DNA of 64,000 nucleotides, taken from Mameliella sp. MMSF_3455 (GTDB lineage Bacteria > Pseudomonadota > Alphaproteobacteria > Rhodobacterales > Rhodobacteraceae). The stretch lies in NCBI RefSeq assembly GCF_030733205.1, contig NZ_JASHJL010000027.1, forward strand, positions 1-64,000. The letters run 5' to 3'. The notes beneath the pieces are model-generated. The model was not told where the DNA came from. It did not search any database and was given only the letters and a program-made list of their open reading frames with translations. This document shows, one piece after another, positions 44,757-53,973 of the stretch (positions within the stretch are counted from its first letter, which is position 1; every line of letters begins with the position of its first letter). The position numbers were made by a program, and so were the translations under genes.

Positions 44757-45731
44757 ATGCGCACAGGATACGATCTGGAACTGGTTCATGTGACCAAGCG
44801 CTATGGCGAGACCGTCGCCGTACGAGATCTGAACCATGTCTTTGCGCCCGGCAGCTATGTCTGCCTGCTCGGGCCTTCGGGCTGCGGGAAATCCTCGACC
44901 CTGCGGATGATCGCGGGCCATGAGGAGGTCAGCGAGGGGTCGATCCTGCTGGACGGTCACGATGTTGCGCCGCTGGCGCCGGCGCAACGCGGCACCGCGA
45001 TGATGTTCCAGAACTACGCCCTGTTCCCGCATCTGTCGGTGCGCGACAACGTCGCCTTTTCGCTGCGCATGAAAGGTGTCGACAAGAACACCCGCCACAA
45101 GCGGGCGGACGAACTGCTGGCGCTGGTCGACATGACCCACCTCGCCGACCGTCTGCCGGCGCAACTGTCCGGAGGGCAACAGCAGCGTGTGGCACTGGCG
45201 CGCGCGCTGGTGACGGAACCCAAGGTGCTGTTGCTGGACGAACCGCTGTCGGCGTTGGACCCGTTCCTGCGCATCCGGATGCGGACAGAGCTGAAAAAGC
45301 TGCAGCGCGAACTGGGGATCACCTTCATCCACGTCACCCACGGCCAGGACGAGGCGCTGGCCTTGGCCGACGAGATCGTCGTGATGAACGATGCGGTGAT
45401 CGAGCAGGCGGGCCCCGCGCGCGAGGTCTGGGCAAAGCCGCGCACGGAATTCGTGGCCCGCTTCATCGGTGGCCACAACGTCATCACGTTGCCCCAGGGC
45501 AAGGTCACGGTGCGTGCCGACGCGGTGCAACTGGCCGAAGAGGGCATGGCGGCCACGGTCATGGCGATCGAGTACCAGGGCGCCTCCGTCGCCGTGTCCA
45601 CGACCACGGAAGGCGGCGACGAGGTGCTGGCGCTCTTGCCCGAGGATCAGTTCTTTGCGGCCCCCCGGAACCCCGGCGATGCCGTCCGGCTCAGCTGGGA
45701 CGAGACGCGGCTGCATCGCCTGACCGCCTGA
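44757..45731 (+). CDS. ABC transporter ATPase, PotA/spermidine type
   Basis: A 324-residue ATPase. Walker A is GPSGCGKSS (39-47), the signature is LSGGQQQR (137-144) and Walker B is VLLLDEP (157-163). A C-terminal TOBE-like regulatory domain follows from about residue 240 (VRADAVQLAEEGM). This class drives uptake of polyamines, opines and related amino compounds. It is the first gene of a rightward operon: ATPase, binding protein, two permeases, racemase. Confidence 0.92.
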   Translation: MRTGYDLELVHVTKRYGETVAVRDLNHVFAPGSYVCLLGPSGCGKSSTLRMIAGHEEVSEGSILLDGHDVAPLAPAQRGTAMMFQNYALFPHLSVRDNVAFSLRMKGVDKNTRHKRADELLALVDMTHLADRLPAQLSGGQQQRVALARALVTEPKVLLLDEPLSALDPFLRIRMRTELKKLQRELGITFIHVTHGQDEALALADEIVVMNDAVIEQAGPAREVWAKPRTEFVARFIGGHNVITLPQGKVTVRADAVQLAEEGMAATVMAIEYQGASVAVSTTTEGGDEVLALLPEDQFFAAPRNPGDAVRLSWDETRLHRLTA

Positions 45732-45813
45732 CAGGCGCAGCGCGGCTCGGCGCCGTTTTCGAGAACAGGCAACAATCACCAAGACAAGACGACTGAACAG
45801 AGAGGACAAGACA

Positions 45814-47085
45814 ATGGCTAAACCCAAGGTTGGATATACCCGCCGTTCGCTGCTGAAGGCAGGCGGTGCGGCCGTCGCGGCGACGACCCTTCCCGCGCCG
45901 ATGCTCTGGGCGCAGGACACCAAGGACATCGTGCTGCGCCAGTTCGGCACCGGCGTGTCGAACCTCAACGACGTGGCCAAGAAGGTGAAAGAGGACCTGG
46001 GCTTCACGCTGGAAATGACGGCGCTGGATTCCGACAGTGTCACCCAGCGCGCGGCCACCCAGCCCGACAGCTTTGACATCGCCGACATCGAATACTGGAT
46101 CTGCAAGAAGGTCTGGCCGACCGGTAACCTGCAGGCGATGGATACCTCGAAGATCGCCAACTACGACAAGATCGTGGGCATCTTCCGGTCCGGCAAGCTG
46201 ACACCCGACAGCGAGATCGCGCAGGGCACCGCGCCGCATACCGTGGGTTTTGTCGACGGCCCCGGCGGCACCAGCTTTGCCGACGAGGAAACCGGCTGGA
46301 TGACCCTGATCCCCACGATCTACAACGCCGACACGCTGGGTATCCGCCCCGACCTGATCGGGCGCCCGATCGAAACCTGGGCCGAGTTGCTGAATCCCGA
46401 GTTCAAGGGCAAGGCCTCGATCCTCGATATTTCCTCCATCGGCATCATGGACATGGCCATGGTCTGCGAGGCGATGGGCGAGATCCAGTACGGCGACAAG
46501 GGCAACATGACCCGCGACGAGATCGACAAGACCATGGCGATCTTTACCGAGGCCAAGCAGAACGGCCAGTTCCGCGCCTTCTGGAAGACCTTCGACGAAA
46601 GCGTGAACCTGATGGCCTCGGGCGAGGTCGTGATCCAGTCGATGTGGTCGCCCGCCATCACCGCGGTCAAGTCACGTGGCATTCCTTGCGTCTACCAGCC
46701 CCTGAAAGAGGGCTATCGCAGCTGGGGCGGCGGTATCGGCCTGTCCTCGTCGCTGTCGGGCATGGAGCTGGACGCGGCCTACGACTACATCAACTGGTAT
46801 CTCTCCGGCTGGGTCGGCGGATACCTGATGCGCCAGGGCTATTACTCGGCCGTGCCCGAGACCTCCAAGGATTTCATGACCGAAAACGAGTGGGGCTACT
46901 GGTTCGAGGGCAAGGAAGCCACCGACGTCATCACTTCGCCCACCGGTGACAAGCTGGCCGAGGCCGGAGAGGTCCGTGACGGCGGCTCCTTCTACGACCG
47001 CATGGGCAGCGTGGCCTGCTGGAACGCCGTCATGGACGAGAACCAGTACATGGTCCGCAAATGGAACGAATTCATCGCGGCATGA
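45814..47085 (+). CDS. ABC transporter substrate-binding protein with Tat signal (PotD-like)
   Basis: A 423-residue periplasmic protein. The N-terminus has a Tat-like twin-arginine signal (YTRRSLLKAGG, Arg10-Arg11), so it may be exported folded. The rest resembles spermidine/putrescine-type binding proteins (SFDIADIEYWICKK; IQSMWSPAITAVKSRGIPCV). It is longer than PotD (about 350). The ligand is unknown; the co-transcribed Asp/Glu racemase hints at an amino-acid or hydantoin-like compound. Confidence 0.88.
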   Translation: MAKPKVGYTRRSLLKAGGAAVAATTLPAPMLWAQDTKDIVLRQFGTGVSNLNDVAKKVKEDLGFTLEMTALDSDSVTQRAATQPDSFDIADIEYWICKKVWPTGNLQAMDTSKIANYDKIVGIFRSGKLTPDSEIAQGTAPHTVGFVDGPGGTSFADEETGWMTLIPTIYNADTLGIRPDLIGRPIETWAELLNPEFKGKASILDISSIGIMDMAMVCEAMGEIQYGDKGNMTRDEIDKTMAIFTEAKQNGQFRAFWKTFDESVNLMASGEVVIQSMWSPAITAVKSRGIPCVYQPLKEGYRSWGGGIGLSSSLSGMELDAAYDYINWYLSGWVGGYLMRQGYYSAVPETSKDFMTENEWGYWFEGKEATDVITSPTGDKLAEAGEVRDGGSFYDRMGSVACWNAVMDENQYMVRKWNEFIAA

Positions 47086-47127
47086 CGCGGTGAATGGCCG
47101 GGTCCGTTATCCCCCCGGTCCCATTTA

Positions 47128-47157
47128 GATCCCCGGGCCGTTCGCGGTCCGGGGATC
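47128..47157 (+). terminator. UUCG-capped hairpin between binding-protein and permease genes
   Basis: A 13-bp stem (GATCCCCGG, a G-T pair, then CCG) is capped by the very stable TTCG tetraloop and lies 43 bases past the binding-protein stop. With no T-run it is more likely a 3' mRNA stabiliser or partial attenuator that raises binding-protein level over the permeases, as in many ABC operons. Confidence 0.65.
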
Positions 47158-47201
47158 CTCCTGACCAAATCCCGATCCGGGCAGACCCCTGCGGAGGCCA
47201 G

Positions 47202-48068
47202 ATGGCTGCGACCCCTCTCAAGAACCGGCATGTCCTGGGCTGGCTGATGGCCTTGCCGCTGTCCGTCGTGCTGTTGGCCTTCCTGATCGCGCCAATCGTG
47301 ATGATCGCCATCGTCAGCTTTTGGGGCGCGACGGAATTCTCGATCTACCCGGCGTTCCAGTTCGACAACTATGAATTCCTGTTCGGCTCGCCCGTAACCT
47401 ACAAGGTCTTCGGCGCGACGCTGAAATACGCGCTGATCACCTGGGCGCTGACCTTGGCCATCGGCTTTACCGTGGCCTATTTCCTGGCCTTCCATGTCCG
47501 CAGCCTGACAATGCAGATCGCGCTGTTCCTCGTCTGCACGATCCCCTTCTGGACGTCCAACATCATCCGGATGATATCCTGGATCCCCTTTCTGGGGCGC
47601 AATGGCATCGCCAACCAGACGCTGATTTCATGGGGCGTGATCGACGAACCGCTGGAGTGGCTGCTCTATTCCGACTTCTCGGTCATCCTGGCCTTTGTCC
47701 ATCTCTACACGCTGTTCATGGTGGTGCCGATCTTCAACACCATGATGCGCATCGACAAATCCCTGCTTGAGGCGGCGCGCGACAACGGCGCCAACGGCTT
47801 TCAGACGCTGGTGCATGTGATCCTGCCGCTGACCAAGCCGGGCATCATGATCGGGACAATCTTTGTCGTCACACTGGTGATGGGCGATTTCATCACCGTG
47901 CGCTTCATGTCCGGGTCGCAGCGCGCCAACGTCGGGCGGCTGATCTCGAACGACATCGCGCTTTTGCAATACCCCTCGGCGGCGGCGACGGCCGTGGTCC
48001 TGTTGTGCACCGTCCTGATCGTGATCGCGATCCTGCTGCGCTTCGTCAACATCCGCAAGGAGCTGTGA
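47202..48068 (+). CDS. ABC transporter permease, PotB type
   Basis: A 288-residue permease with about six membrane helices. The ATPase-contact loop is visible (LLEAARDNGANGFQTLVHVI, near residue 190). The start at 47202 has GGAGG upstream; an earlier in-frame start at 47094 would place the stable hairpin inside the coding region and is rejected. It probably pairs with the permease encoded next. Confidence 0.9.
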   Translation: MAATPLKNRHVLGWLMALPLSVVLLAFLIAPIVMIAIVSFWGATEFSIYPAFQFDNYEFLFGSPVTYKVFGATLKYALITWALTLAIGFTVAYFLAFHVRSLTMQIALFLVCTIPFWTSNIIRMISWIPFLGRNGIANQTLISWGVIDEPLEWLLYSDFSVILAFVHLYTLFMVVPIFNTMMRIDKSLLEAARDNGANGFQTLVHVILPLTKPGIMIGTIFVVTLVMGDFITVRFMSGSQRANVGRLISNDIALLQYPSAAATAVVLLCTVLIVIAILLRFVNIRKEL

Positions 48069-48072
48069 TCCA

Positions 48073-48909
48073 ATGGAAAAACGTCCCCGCAGCTTTTACG
48101 TTCTCGCCGCTTTCTTCGGGCTCTTCGTGCTGTTTCTATACGGGCCGATCCTGACCATCGGCATCCTCAGCTTTCAGGGGCCGAAGGGGGGCCTGACCTT
48201 CCCGATGAACGGGGTGTCGACCCACTGGTTCCGCGACCTGTTCCAGGAACAGGCGGTGGGCGATATCTGGGGCGCCTTCCGGCGCAGTTTCGGACTGGGC
48301 CTGATGGTCATGGTGACGACGGTTGTCGTCTCGGTCATGGCCGGGCTGGCCTTCCGCAAGCGATTCTGGGGCTCGGGCGCGCTGTTCTATGCCGCCATCA
48401 CCTCGCTTGTGATCCCCTCGATCCTGATTTCGCTGGGTGTCGGGCTGATCTTCAACCAGTTGGGCCTGAAGGTGCACTGGGCGACCAGCGGCTTCGGCTC
48501 ACAGCTGACATGGACGCTGCCCTTTGGTCTGCTGATCATGTTCGCGGTCTTCAACCGGTTCGACCAGAGTTATGAAGAGGCGGCCCGCGACCAGGGCGCC
48601 AGCACCTGGCAGACGATCCGTTTTGTCGTGCTGCCGATCATCGCGCCGTCGCTGATCGGGGTGGCGCTCTTCGGTTTCACGCTCAGCTATGACGAATTCG
48701 CGCGCACGCTGTTGACCGCCGGCAGCTACAACACCCTGCCGCTGGAAATCTTCGGCATGACGACAAACGTCACGACGCCGGTGATCTATGCGCTGGGCAC
48801 GCTGACCACGATATTCTCCTTTGCCATCATCGGACTGTTCCTGCTGACCGTCTGGGTCATGGGCAAGCGCCGCGCGCGGCTGGGATCTGACGCGGGCAAG
48901 GGCGTATGA
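48073..48909 (+). CDS. ABC transporter permease, PotC type
   Basis: A 278-residue permease with about six helices. The EAA-type loop reads YEEAARDQGASTWQTIRFVV near residue 165, followed by LPIIAPSLIGVALFGF. It starts 4 bases after the previous permease and overlaps the racemase start by ATGA-type coupling, so the proteins are made together. Confidence 0.91.
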   Translation: MEKRPRSFYVLAAFFGLFVLFLYGPILTIGILSFQGPKGGLTFPMNGVSTHWFRDLFQEQAVGDIWGAFRRSFGLGLMVMVTTVVVSVMAGLAFRKRFWGSGALFYAAITSLVIPSILISLGVGLIFNQLGLKVHWATSGFGSQLTWTLPFGLLIMFAVFNRFDQSYEEAARDQGASTWQTIRFVVLPIIAPSLIGVALFGFTLSYDEFARTLLTAGSYNTLPLEIFGMTTNVTTPVIYALGTLTTIFSFAIIGLFLLTVWVMGKRRARLGSDAGKGV

Positions 48910-49568
48910 AGATCGCCTACATCAATCCCAACGCCACCGAGGCCATGACGGATGGTATCGTCGAGGCGGCGCGGGTCGCCCTGCCTGGGGCAGAGATATT
49001 CGGCATGACCAACAGCGACGGGCCTGCCGCCATCGAGGGCCCCGAGGACGGTGCAGCCGCCGTGCCTGGCCTGCTGGCCCGGCTGGGGCCGGCGCGCGAC
49101 CAAGGCGCGGATGCCATCGTTATCGCCTGTTTCGACGACACCGGACTGGCAGAGGCGCAGGCACGGGCCGGCTGCCCGGTACTGGGGATCGGGCAAGCCT
49201 CCTACGTCATGGCACAGCTGCTGGGGCTTCAGTTTTCCGTGGTCACATCGTTGCCGGTTTCGATCCCCGTGATCGACGAGAATATCGACACTTCGGGCTT
49301 TCGCGGGCTCTGTGCCTCCGTGCGTGCCAGCGGCCTGCCGGTCCTCACCATCGAGATGGGCGCGCCCGAGACCGTCGCCCGCATCGCGGACGAGATCGAG
49401 GCCGCGCGCGTAGAGGATGGGGCCGCCTGTGCCATCCTTGGCTGCGCGGGCATGGCGCCTTTGGCCATTGAACTGGCAAAAAAGACCACGATCCCGCTGA
49501 TCGACGGGGTGGCGGCCTCGGCCATGCTGGCGCAGGCGGCGGCGGGATTTCTCGGCAGAGGCGGCTAG
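48906..49568 (+). CDS. Asp/Glu/hydantoin racemase family protein
   Basis: A 220-residue protein with the two catalytic cysteines of the family: C75 in VIACFDDTG and C180 in LGCAGMA. They act as the acid/base pair for cofactor-free racemisation. The first strand (IAYINPNATEAMTDGI) is typical of hydantoin racemases. It is translationally coupled to the PotC-type permease gene, so its substrate is probably the imported compound or its product. Confidence 0.9.
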   Translation: MKIAYINPNATEAMTDGIVEAARVALPGAEIFGMTNSDGPAAIEGPEDGAAAVPGLLARLGPARDQGADAIVIACFDDTGLAEAQARAGCPVLGIGQASYVMAQLLGLQFSVVTSLPVSIPVIDENIDTSGFRGLCASVRASGLPVLTIEMGAPETVARIADEIEAARVEDGAACAILGCAGMAPLAIELAKKTTIPLIDGVAASAMLAQAAAGFLGRGG

Positions 49569-49710
49569 CGGTCGAGGGGCCTGTCGGCGGTTCGGCACGG
49601 GTGGAATTGTACCCGGAACGTGAGGCGGTTAGGCTGGCGCGGAACAACCGTGGCTGGTGCCGGGACGGGCTTGCCCGTTCCGGCGCCCGACCCAGCCGGA
49701 GGCCCCGCAG

Positions 49711-51486
49711 ATGCCCGAAGACCAGACACTCATCATAGGCCTTTTCGCGGTGATCTTCGTGCTGCTCGTCTGGGGGCGCGTGCGCTATGACCTCGTGGCC
49801 TTTGGCGCGTTGATCCTGGGGGCCATTCTGGGCTTGGTGCCTTCGGACGAGGTGTTCTCTGGGTTCGGCCACGCGGCGGTGGCCATCATCGCTTTGGTCC
49901 TGATCGTCAGTCGCGGACTTTCCTCGTCGGGGGCCGTCGAACTGATCGCCAGCCGGGTGGTCGACCCGGAACGTCCCTTGCCCTTGCATATCGCCATCAT
50001 CGGCAGCGCGGGCGCGGTGCTCTCTGCTGTCATCAACAACGTGGCCGCGCTGGCCCTCTTGATGCCGCTGGACGTCGAAGCGGCGGAAAAGGCCAAGCGC
50101 GCGGCGGGGCAAAGCCTGATGCCGCTGTCCTTTGCCACCATTCTGGGCGGTATGGTGACGCTGATCGGCACACCGCCGAACATCGTCATCTCGGAATATC
50201 GGCAGGACGTCATGGGACAGTCCTTTTCGATGTTCGATTTCGCGCCGGTTGGGCTGACCGTGGCGATTGCGGGCATCGTCTTTGTCGCGCTGGTCGGCTG
50301 GCGGTTGCTGCCGTCCCGCGCCTCGATCGCCGAACAGGGCCAGGCCTTTCGCAAGGGGCGCTACGTTGCCGAACTCAAGGTCGCCGACTCCGCCGGAGAA
50401 AAGGACATCACCGTTCTGTCGCTGTACCCCACGGCCGAGGACACGGACATCAACATCCTGGGCCTGATCCGCCACGGCAAGCGCCGCCCCGGGCTGGCCC
50501 GGCGCGAAACCCTGCAGCCCGGCGATTTCCTTGTGGTCGAGGGTGAGCCCAAGTCCATCGAGGCGTTCATGGGCAAGGCATCGCTGGAGTTCGCCGGGTC
50601 GGAACAGCACGAGGGTGGGGTGCTTGCACCGGGCCTTGCCCTGCGCGAGGCCATCGTGCCGGACGACGCCCGCATCAACGGCCATACCGCCCGCAGCCTT
50701 GGTCTGCTGAACCGGCACGCGGTCACGCTGCTGGGCGTTTCGCGTGAGGGCCGGCGTTTTCAGGACCGCGTCCGCCTGCTGCGGGTCAGGGCCGGGGACG
50801 TGCTGTTGTTGCTGGGCACGCCGCGCAATGTCGAAAGCAGCATGGAATGGCTGGGTGTCCTGCCCATCGAGGGCCGTCACACCGAAGTCATCCAGCGGCG
50901 CAAGGCTGGCCTGTCGATCGCCGTCTTCGTTGCCGCCGTCGGCATGGCCGTGGCCGGCCTGTTGCCGTTGGCCGTGTCGCTGGCGGCGGCGGTGATCGCC
51001 TTTCTGGTGCTGGGACTTGTGACCGGGCGCGAGGTCTACAATTCGATCGAGTGGAAGGTGATCGTGCTGCTGGCCAGCCTCATCCCGCTGGCCGAGGCCT
51101 TTGAAAGGACCGGAGGCGCGGAACTGCTGGCCGGGCAGATCCTTGTCCTGACGGCGGACAGTGCCCCCTGGGTCAGCCTCGTGGTGCTGATGCTGGTCAC
51201 GATGACCATGTCGGATTTCCTCAACAATGTCGCGACGACATTGATCGCCGCTCCCATCGGCCTGTCGATTGCCCGAACGCTGGATGCGAATCCGGACACC
51301 TTCCTGATGGCTGTCGCGGTCGCGGCCTCCTGCGCCTTCCTCACGCCCATCGGGCACAAGAACAATACCATCATCCTTGGCCCTGGCGGCTATCGGTTTT
51401 CCGACTACTGGCGCATGGGGCTGCCGTTGGAGGCGCTGGTGATCGCCGTGTCGATCCCGGCCCTGTTGCTGTTCTGGCCGATCTGA
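49711..51486 (+). CDS. SLC13/DASS-type anion transporter with RCK_C domains
   Basis: A 591-residue transporter. Membrane helices flank the family substrate/Na+ motif LIGTPPNIVIS near residue 155. A central soluble region holds two TrkA-C (RCK_C) domains (ISVLSL-type strands near 225-300 and 315-390). The C-terminal helices include TFLMAVAVAASCAFLTPIGH. Relatives move dicarboxylates, sulfate or sulfur compounds. The start at 49711 has CGGAGG upstream. It is a single gene. Confidence 0.9.
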   Translation: MPEDQTLIIGLFAVIFVLLVWGRVRYDLVAFGALILGAILGLVPSDEVFSGFGHAAVAIIALVLIVSRGLSSSGAVELIASRVVDPERPLPLHIAIIGSAGAVLSAVINNVAALALLMPLDVEAAEKAKRAAGQSLMPLSFATILGGMVTLIGTPPNIVISEYRQDVMGQSFSMFDFAPVGLTVAIAGIVFVALVGWRLLPSRASIAEQGQAFRKGRYVAELKVADSAGEKDITVLSLYPTAEDTDINILGLIRHGKRRPGLARRETLQPGDFLVVEGEPKSIEAFMGKASLEFAGSEQHEGGVLAPGLALREAIVPDDARINGHTARSLGLLNRHAVTLLGVSREGRRFQDRVRLLRVRAGDVLLLLGTPRNVESSMEWLGVLPIEGRHTEVIQRRKAGLSIAVFVAAVGMAVAGLLPLAVSLAAAVIAFLVLGLVTGREVYNSIEWKVIVLLASLIPLAEAFERTGGAELLAGQILVLTADSAPWVSLVVLMLVTMTMSDFLNNVATTLIAAPIGLSIARTLDANPDTFLMAVAVAASCAFLTPIGHKNNTIILGPGGYRFSDYWRMGLPLEALVIAVSIPALLLFWPI

Positions 51487-51515
51487 GGCGACAGGCCCTT
51501 TCGGACCTGCCGCGT

Positions 51516-52421
51516 TCACGCGCCGGCCTGCCGTCCGGGGGCTGCCGGGATTGGCCCGGCCAGCGGCGCGGCGCGCGGGCGATTGGCCCGCTGACCCGCC
51601 CACACGGACCCGAGGACAACCACCGCCCCGACTGCCTGCACCGGGGTCAGGGCCTGTCCCAGCCAGGCCCAGCCGAGGATCACAGCGGTCAGGGGACTCA
51701 TCAGCGACAGCATGGAGATCGCCCCGGGTCCGATCCGGGCGACGCCCCGAAACCAGATGGCATAGGTTGCGGCCGCCCCGATCAGTCCCAGCCAGGTCAG
51801 CCCGGCAAGGTTGGTGGCTGTCAGCGGCGGCAGCGGCGGCTCGACGATCAGCGCGAGAGGCAGCAGGATCACTCCGCCGGCCGTCAGTTGCCAGGCGGTA
51901 AAGCTGAGAGCGGAAACAGGTGGTTGCCACTTGCGGCTGAGCACCGTGCCTGCCGCCATCGACGCCGCGCCGCCAAGGCCGGCGGCCACGCCGACCGGGT
52001 CCAGCCTGGCCTCGGGGCCGATCAGCAGCAGGGCGACGCCCACAACGCCCGCAGCCGAAGCGGCGACCGCCCCGGCCCGGATGGGCGTCCCTAGCCAGCC
52101 ACGCGCCATCAGGATGACGATCATGGTCTGTACTGCGCCCAGAGTTGCGGCGACCCCGCCGGGCAGACGGTAGGCGGCCACGAAGAGCAGCACCCAGAAC
52201 ACGGAAAAGTTGAAACTGCCCAGCAGAAAGCTGCGGCCCAGCCAGGTGCGCGGCGGCAGGCAGCGGGTGATCGCCAGTAGCAGCAGACCGGCGGGAAGGG
52301 CACGCAGCGCGGCCAGCGTGACCGGATAGCCGTCGGGCAGAGCCTCGGTGGTGACGATATAGGTGCTGCCCCAGATCGCCGGGGCAAGCGCGGTCAAAAG
52401 AACATCGGATGTGCGTGTCAT
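51516..52421 (-). CDS. DMT/EamA-family exporter
   Basis: A 301-residue protein with ten predicted helices in two EamA repeats (PAIWGSTYIVTTEALPDG; LGLIGAAATYAIWFRGVARI). Relatives export amino acids or metabolites. It is convergent with the SLC13 gene, 29 bases apart. The start at 52421 (MTRTSDVLL) is preferred over one nine codons upstream because it has an AAGGAGC-type site. Confidence 0.88.
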   Translation of the reverse strand: MTRTSDVLLTALAPAIWGSTYIVTTEALPDGYPVTLAALRALPAGLLLLAITRCLPPRTWLGRSFLLGSFNFSVFWVLLFVAAYRLPGGVAATLGAVQTMIVILMARGWLGTPIRAGAVAASAAGVVGVALLLIGPEARLDPVGVAAGLGGAASMAAGTVLSRKWQPPVSALSFTAWQLTAGGVILLPLALIVEPPLPPLTATNLAGLTWLGLIGAAATYAIWFRGVARIGPGAISMLSLMSPLTAVILGWAWLGQALTPVQAVGAVVVLGSVWAGQRANRPRAAPLAGPIPAAPGRQAGA

Positions 52422-52588
52422 GTTCGTGCTCCTTGTGGGCGGGCTCACCAGGGGTGGTCCAGGGGATGTGGCGGTCGAAACGGGCAGGGGGGCAGCCCGA
52501 TATCCCGCAACAGGTGGGGCGGTAGATCGCGTAGCTCTGGCGGCCGGGCCTTGCGGCGGAACAGGTGGAAACGCATGGGGGGCTCCTT

Positions 52589-53230
52589 TCAGGCCAGGAT
52601 CTGTTGTGCGGCGCGGATCTGTGCGGCCAGGTCCTCTGTCGGGCCGTTGACTAGGCGGGCGCCGGTTTCGCGGATGATGAGCGCGGGGATCGAACGGACC
52701 TGCAGCGCGCGGGCGATCTGGCGGTCCGCCTCGACGGCACTTGCAGTTTCGGGGGCCTCGAGGTGCCGGGCAAAGCCCGCCGCCTCGAAGCCGGCATCAC
52801 GCGCGACCTGCAGGACCGTTTCGCGATCGGCGATGTTGCGGGCCTGGGACAGGTGCGCGCGTTGCAGATGGTCGAACATGCGCCAATGCCCCTGCTGCCC
52901 GTCCAGCCGCTCTGCCGCCTTGCATCCAAGCGCGGCGGTCAGGCCGTGGGGATAGTCGAAAGGGGCGGAGCGCATCGCCTCTATGTCGATCAGTTCGGGC
53001 TGGTCGCTGACCTGCCGACAGGCGGCCCAGTGGCCGAGGATGGTGTCGCGCGCCGCCCCGGGCGTGCCCCAGCGGTGGGCCATTTCGGCGCGGCTGTCCT
53101 GCAGGACAAAGCTGCGGTGCCGGATCGTCAGGTCGAACTTTTCGGAAATCTCGCGCATCCGCGACGAGATGTTGAAGCACCAGCAGCACACGACATCATG
53201 GAAGAAATCGATGGTCAGGGCGGGCATCAT
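52589..53230 (-). CDS. DsbA-family (FrnE-like) oxidoreductase
   Basis: A 213-residue thioredoxin-fold protein. The active site CCWC (C15-C18) follows the first strand (LTIDFFHDVV), and the cis-Pro loop is VRSIPALII. It has no signal peptide and so acts in the cytoplasm, like FrnE or chromene-carboxylate isomerase relatives. The overlap with the WrbA stop (ATGA) suggests a shared redox or quinone-stress role. Confidence 0.88.
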   Translation of the reverse strand: MMPALTIDFFHDVVCCWCFNISSRMREISEKFDLTIRHRSFVLQDSRAEMAHRWGTPGAARDTILGHWAACRQVSDQPELIDIEAMRSAPFDYPHGLTAALGCKAAERLDGQQGHWRMFDHLQRAHLSQARNIADRETVLQVARDAGFEAAGFARHLEAPETASAVEADRQIARALQVRSIPALIIRETGARLVNGPTEDLAAQIRAAQQILA

Positions 53231-53865
53231 GCGGCCTCCCCTTGCCGGTCGGCACTGGTCCGGTCGGCATTGGCCAGGCGGGCGGCGATGCGGGCCACAT
53301 GCGCCCCCTGGAACCGCGCCCCGGCGAGGTCGGTTTCCGTGGGCGTGCGTGATCCGTCGGCCCCGGCGATGGTGCCTGCACCGTAGGGGGCGCCGCCGAC
53401 GATCTGGTCGGCTGTGGTCTGCCCGGAAAACGTGTAGGGCATGCCTGCAATCAGCATCCCGAAGTGCTGCAAAGGGATCTGGAACGACAGCAGCGTGGCC
53501 TCGTGTCCGCCGTGTTGCGAGCCGGTCGAGGCAAAGACACCGGCCACCTTGCCGACCAGCGCATTGCGGGCCCAGAGGCCGCCCGCCTGGTCGAGGAAGC
53601 TCTTCATCTGACCGGCCATCATGCCGAACAGCGTCGGCGTTCCGAACAGGATGGCGTCATAGGATTCGAGGTCGGCGGGCGTGGCCAGGGGCGTGCCATC
53701 CTCGACGAACCCGGCCTTGCGGCGGATCTCCTCGGGGACGGTTTCGGGCACGCGGCGCAGATCGACCTGGGTGCCGGGCACGCTGCGGGCACCTTCGGCT
53801 TCGGCTTCGGCCAGGGCGCGGACATGGCCATAGCTGGAATAGTAGAGAACAAGAACGCGGGTCAT
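53227..53865 (-). CDS. wrbA: NAD(P)H:quinone oxidoreductase WrbA
   Basis: A 212-residue flavodoxin-like protein. The FMN phosphate loop is LYYSSYGHVRALAEA at residues 6-20. FGTPTLFGMMAGQMKSFLDQ and FASTGSQHGGHEATL are the classic WrbA flavin-binding segments. It reduces quinones by two electrons, preventing redox cycling. It sits directly downstream of a LysR gene in the same direction. Confidence 0.94.
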   Translation of the reverse strand: MTRVLVLYYSSYGHVRALAEAEAEGARSVPGTQVDLRRVPETVPEEIRRKAGFVEDGTPLATPADLESYDAILFGTPTLFGMMAGQMKSFLDQAGGLWARNALVGKVAGVFASTGSQHGGHEATLLSFQIPLQHFGMLIAGMPYTFSGQTTADQIVGGAPYGAGTIAGADGSRTPTETDLAGARFQGAHVARIAARLANADRTSADRQGEAA

Positions 53866-53973
53866 CGGGATCCTCCTTGGGCTTGGTGGTGTGATGCCCG
53901 CGAAGATCGGTGAAAGGGCGCGCCGGAATAAGCGGCCCGCGCGCATATCATTCTTTACGCTGGGTGAAGAATG

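Noticed and set aside
47094-47201. An earlier start for the PotB-type permease
   Set aside because: It would place the UUCG hairpin in the coding region; the ATG at 47202 has GGAGG at the right distance.
49345-51930. An 861-codon open frame antisense to the SLC13 transporter
   Set aside because: It crosses several real genes, is biased in Arg/Gln/His/Gly and has no motif.
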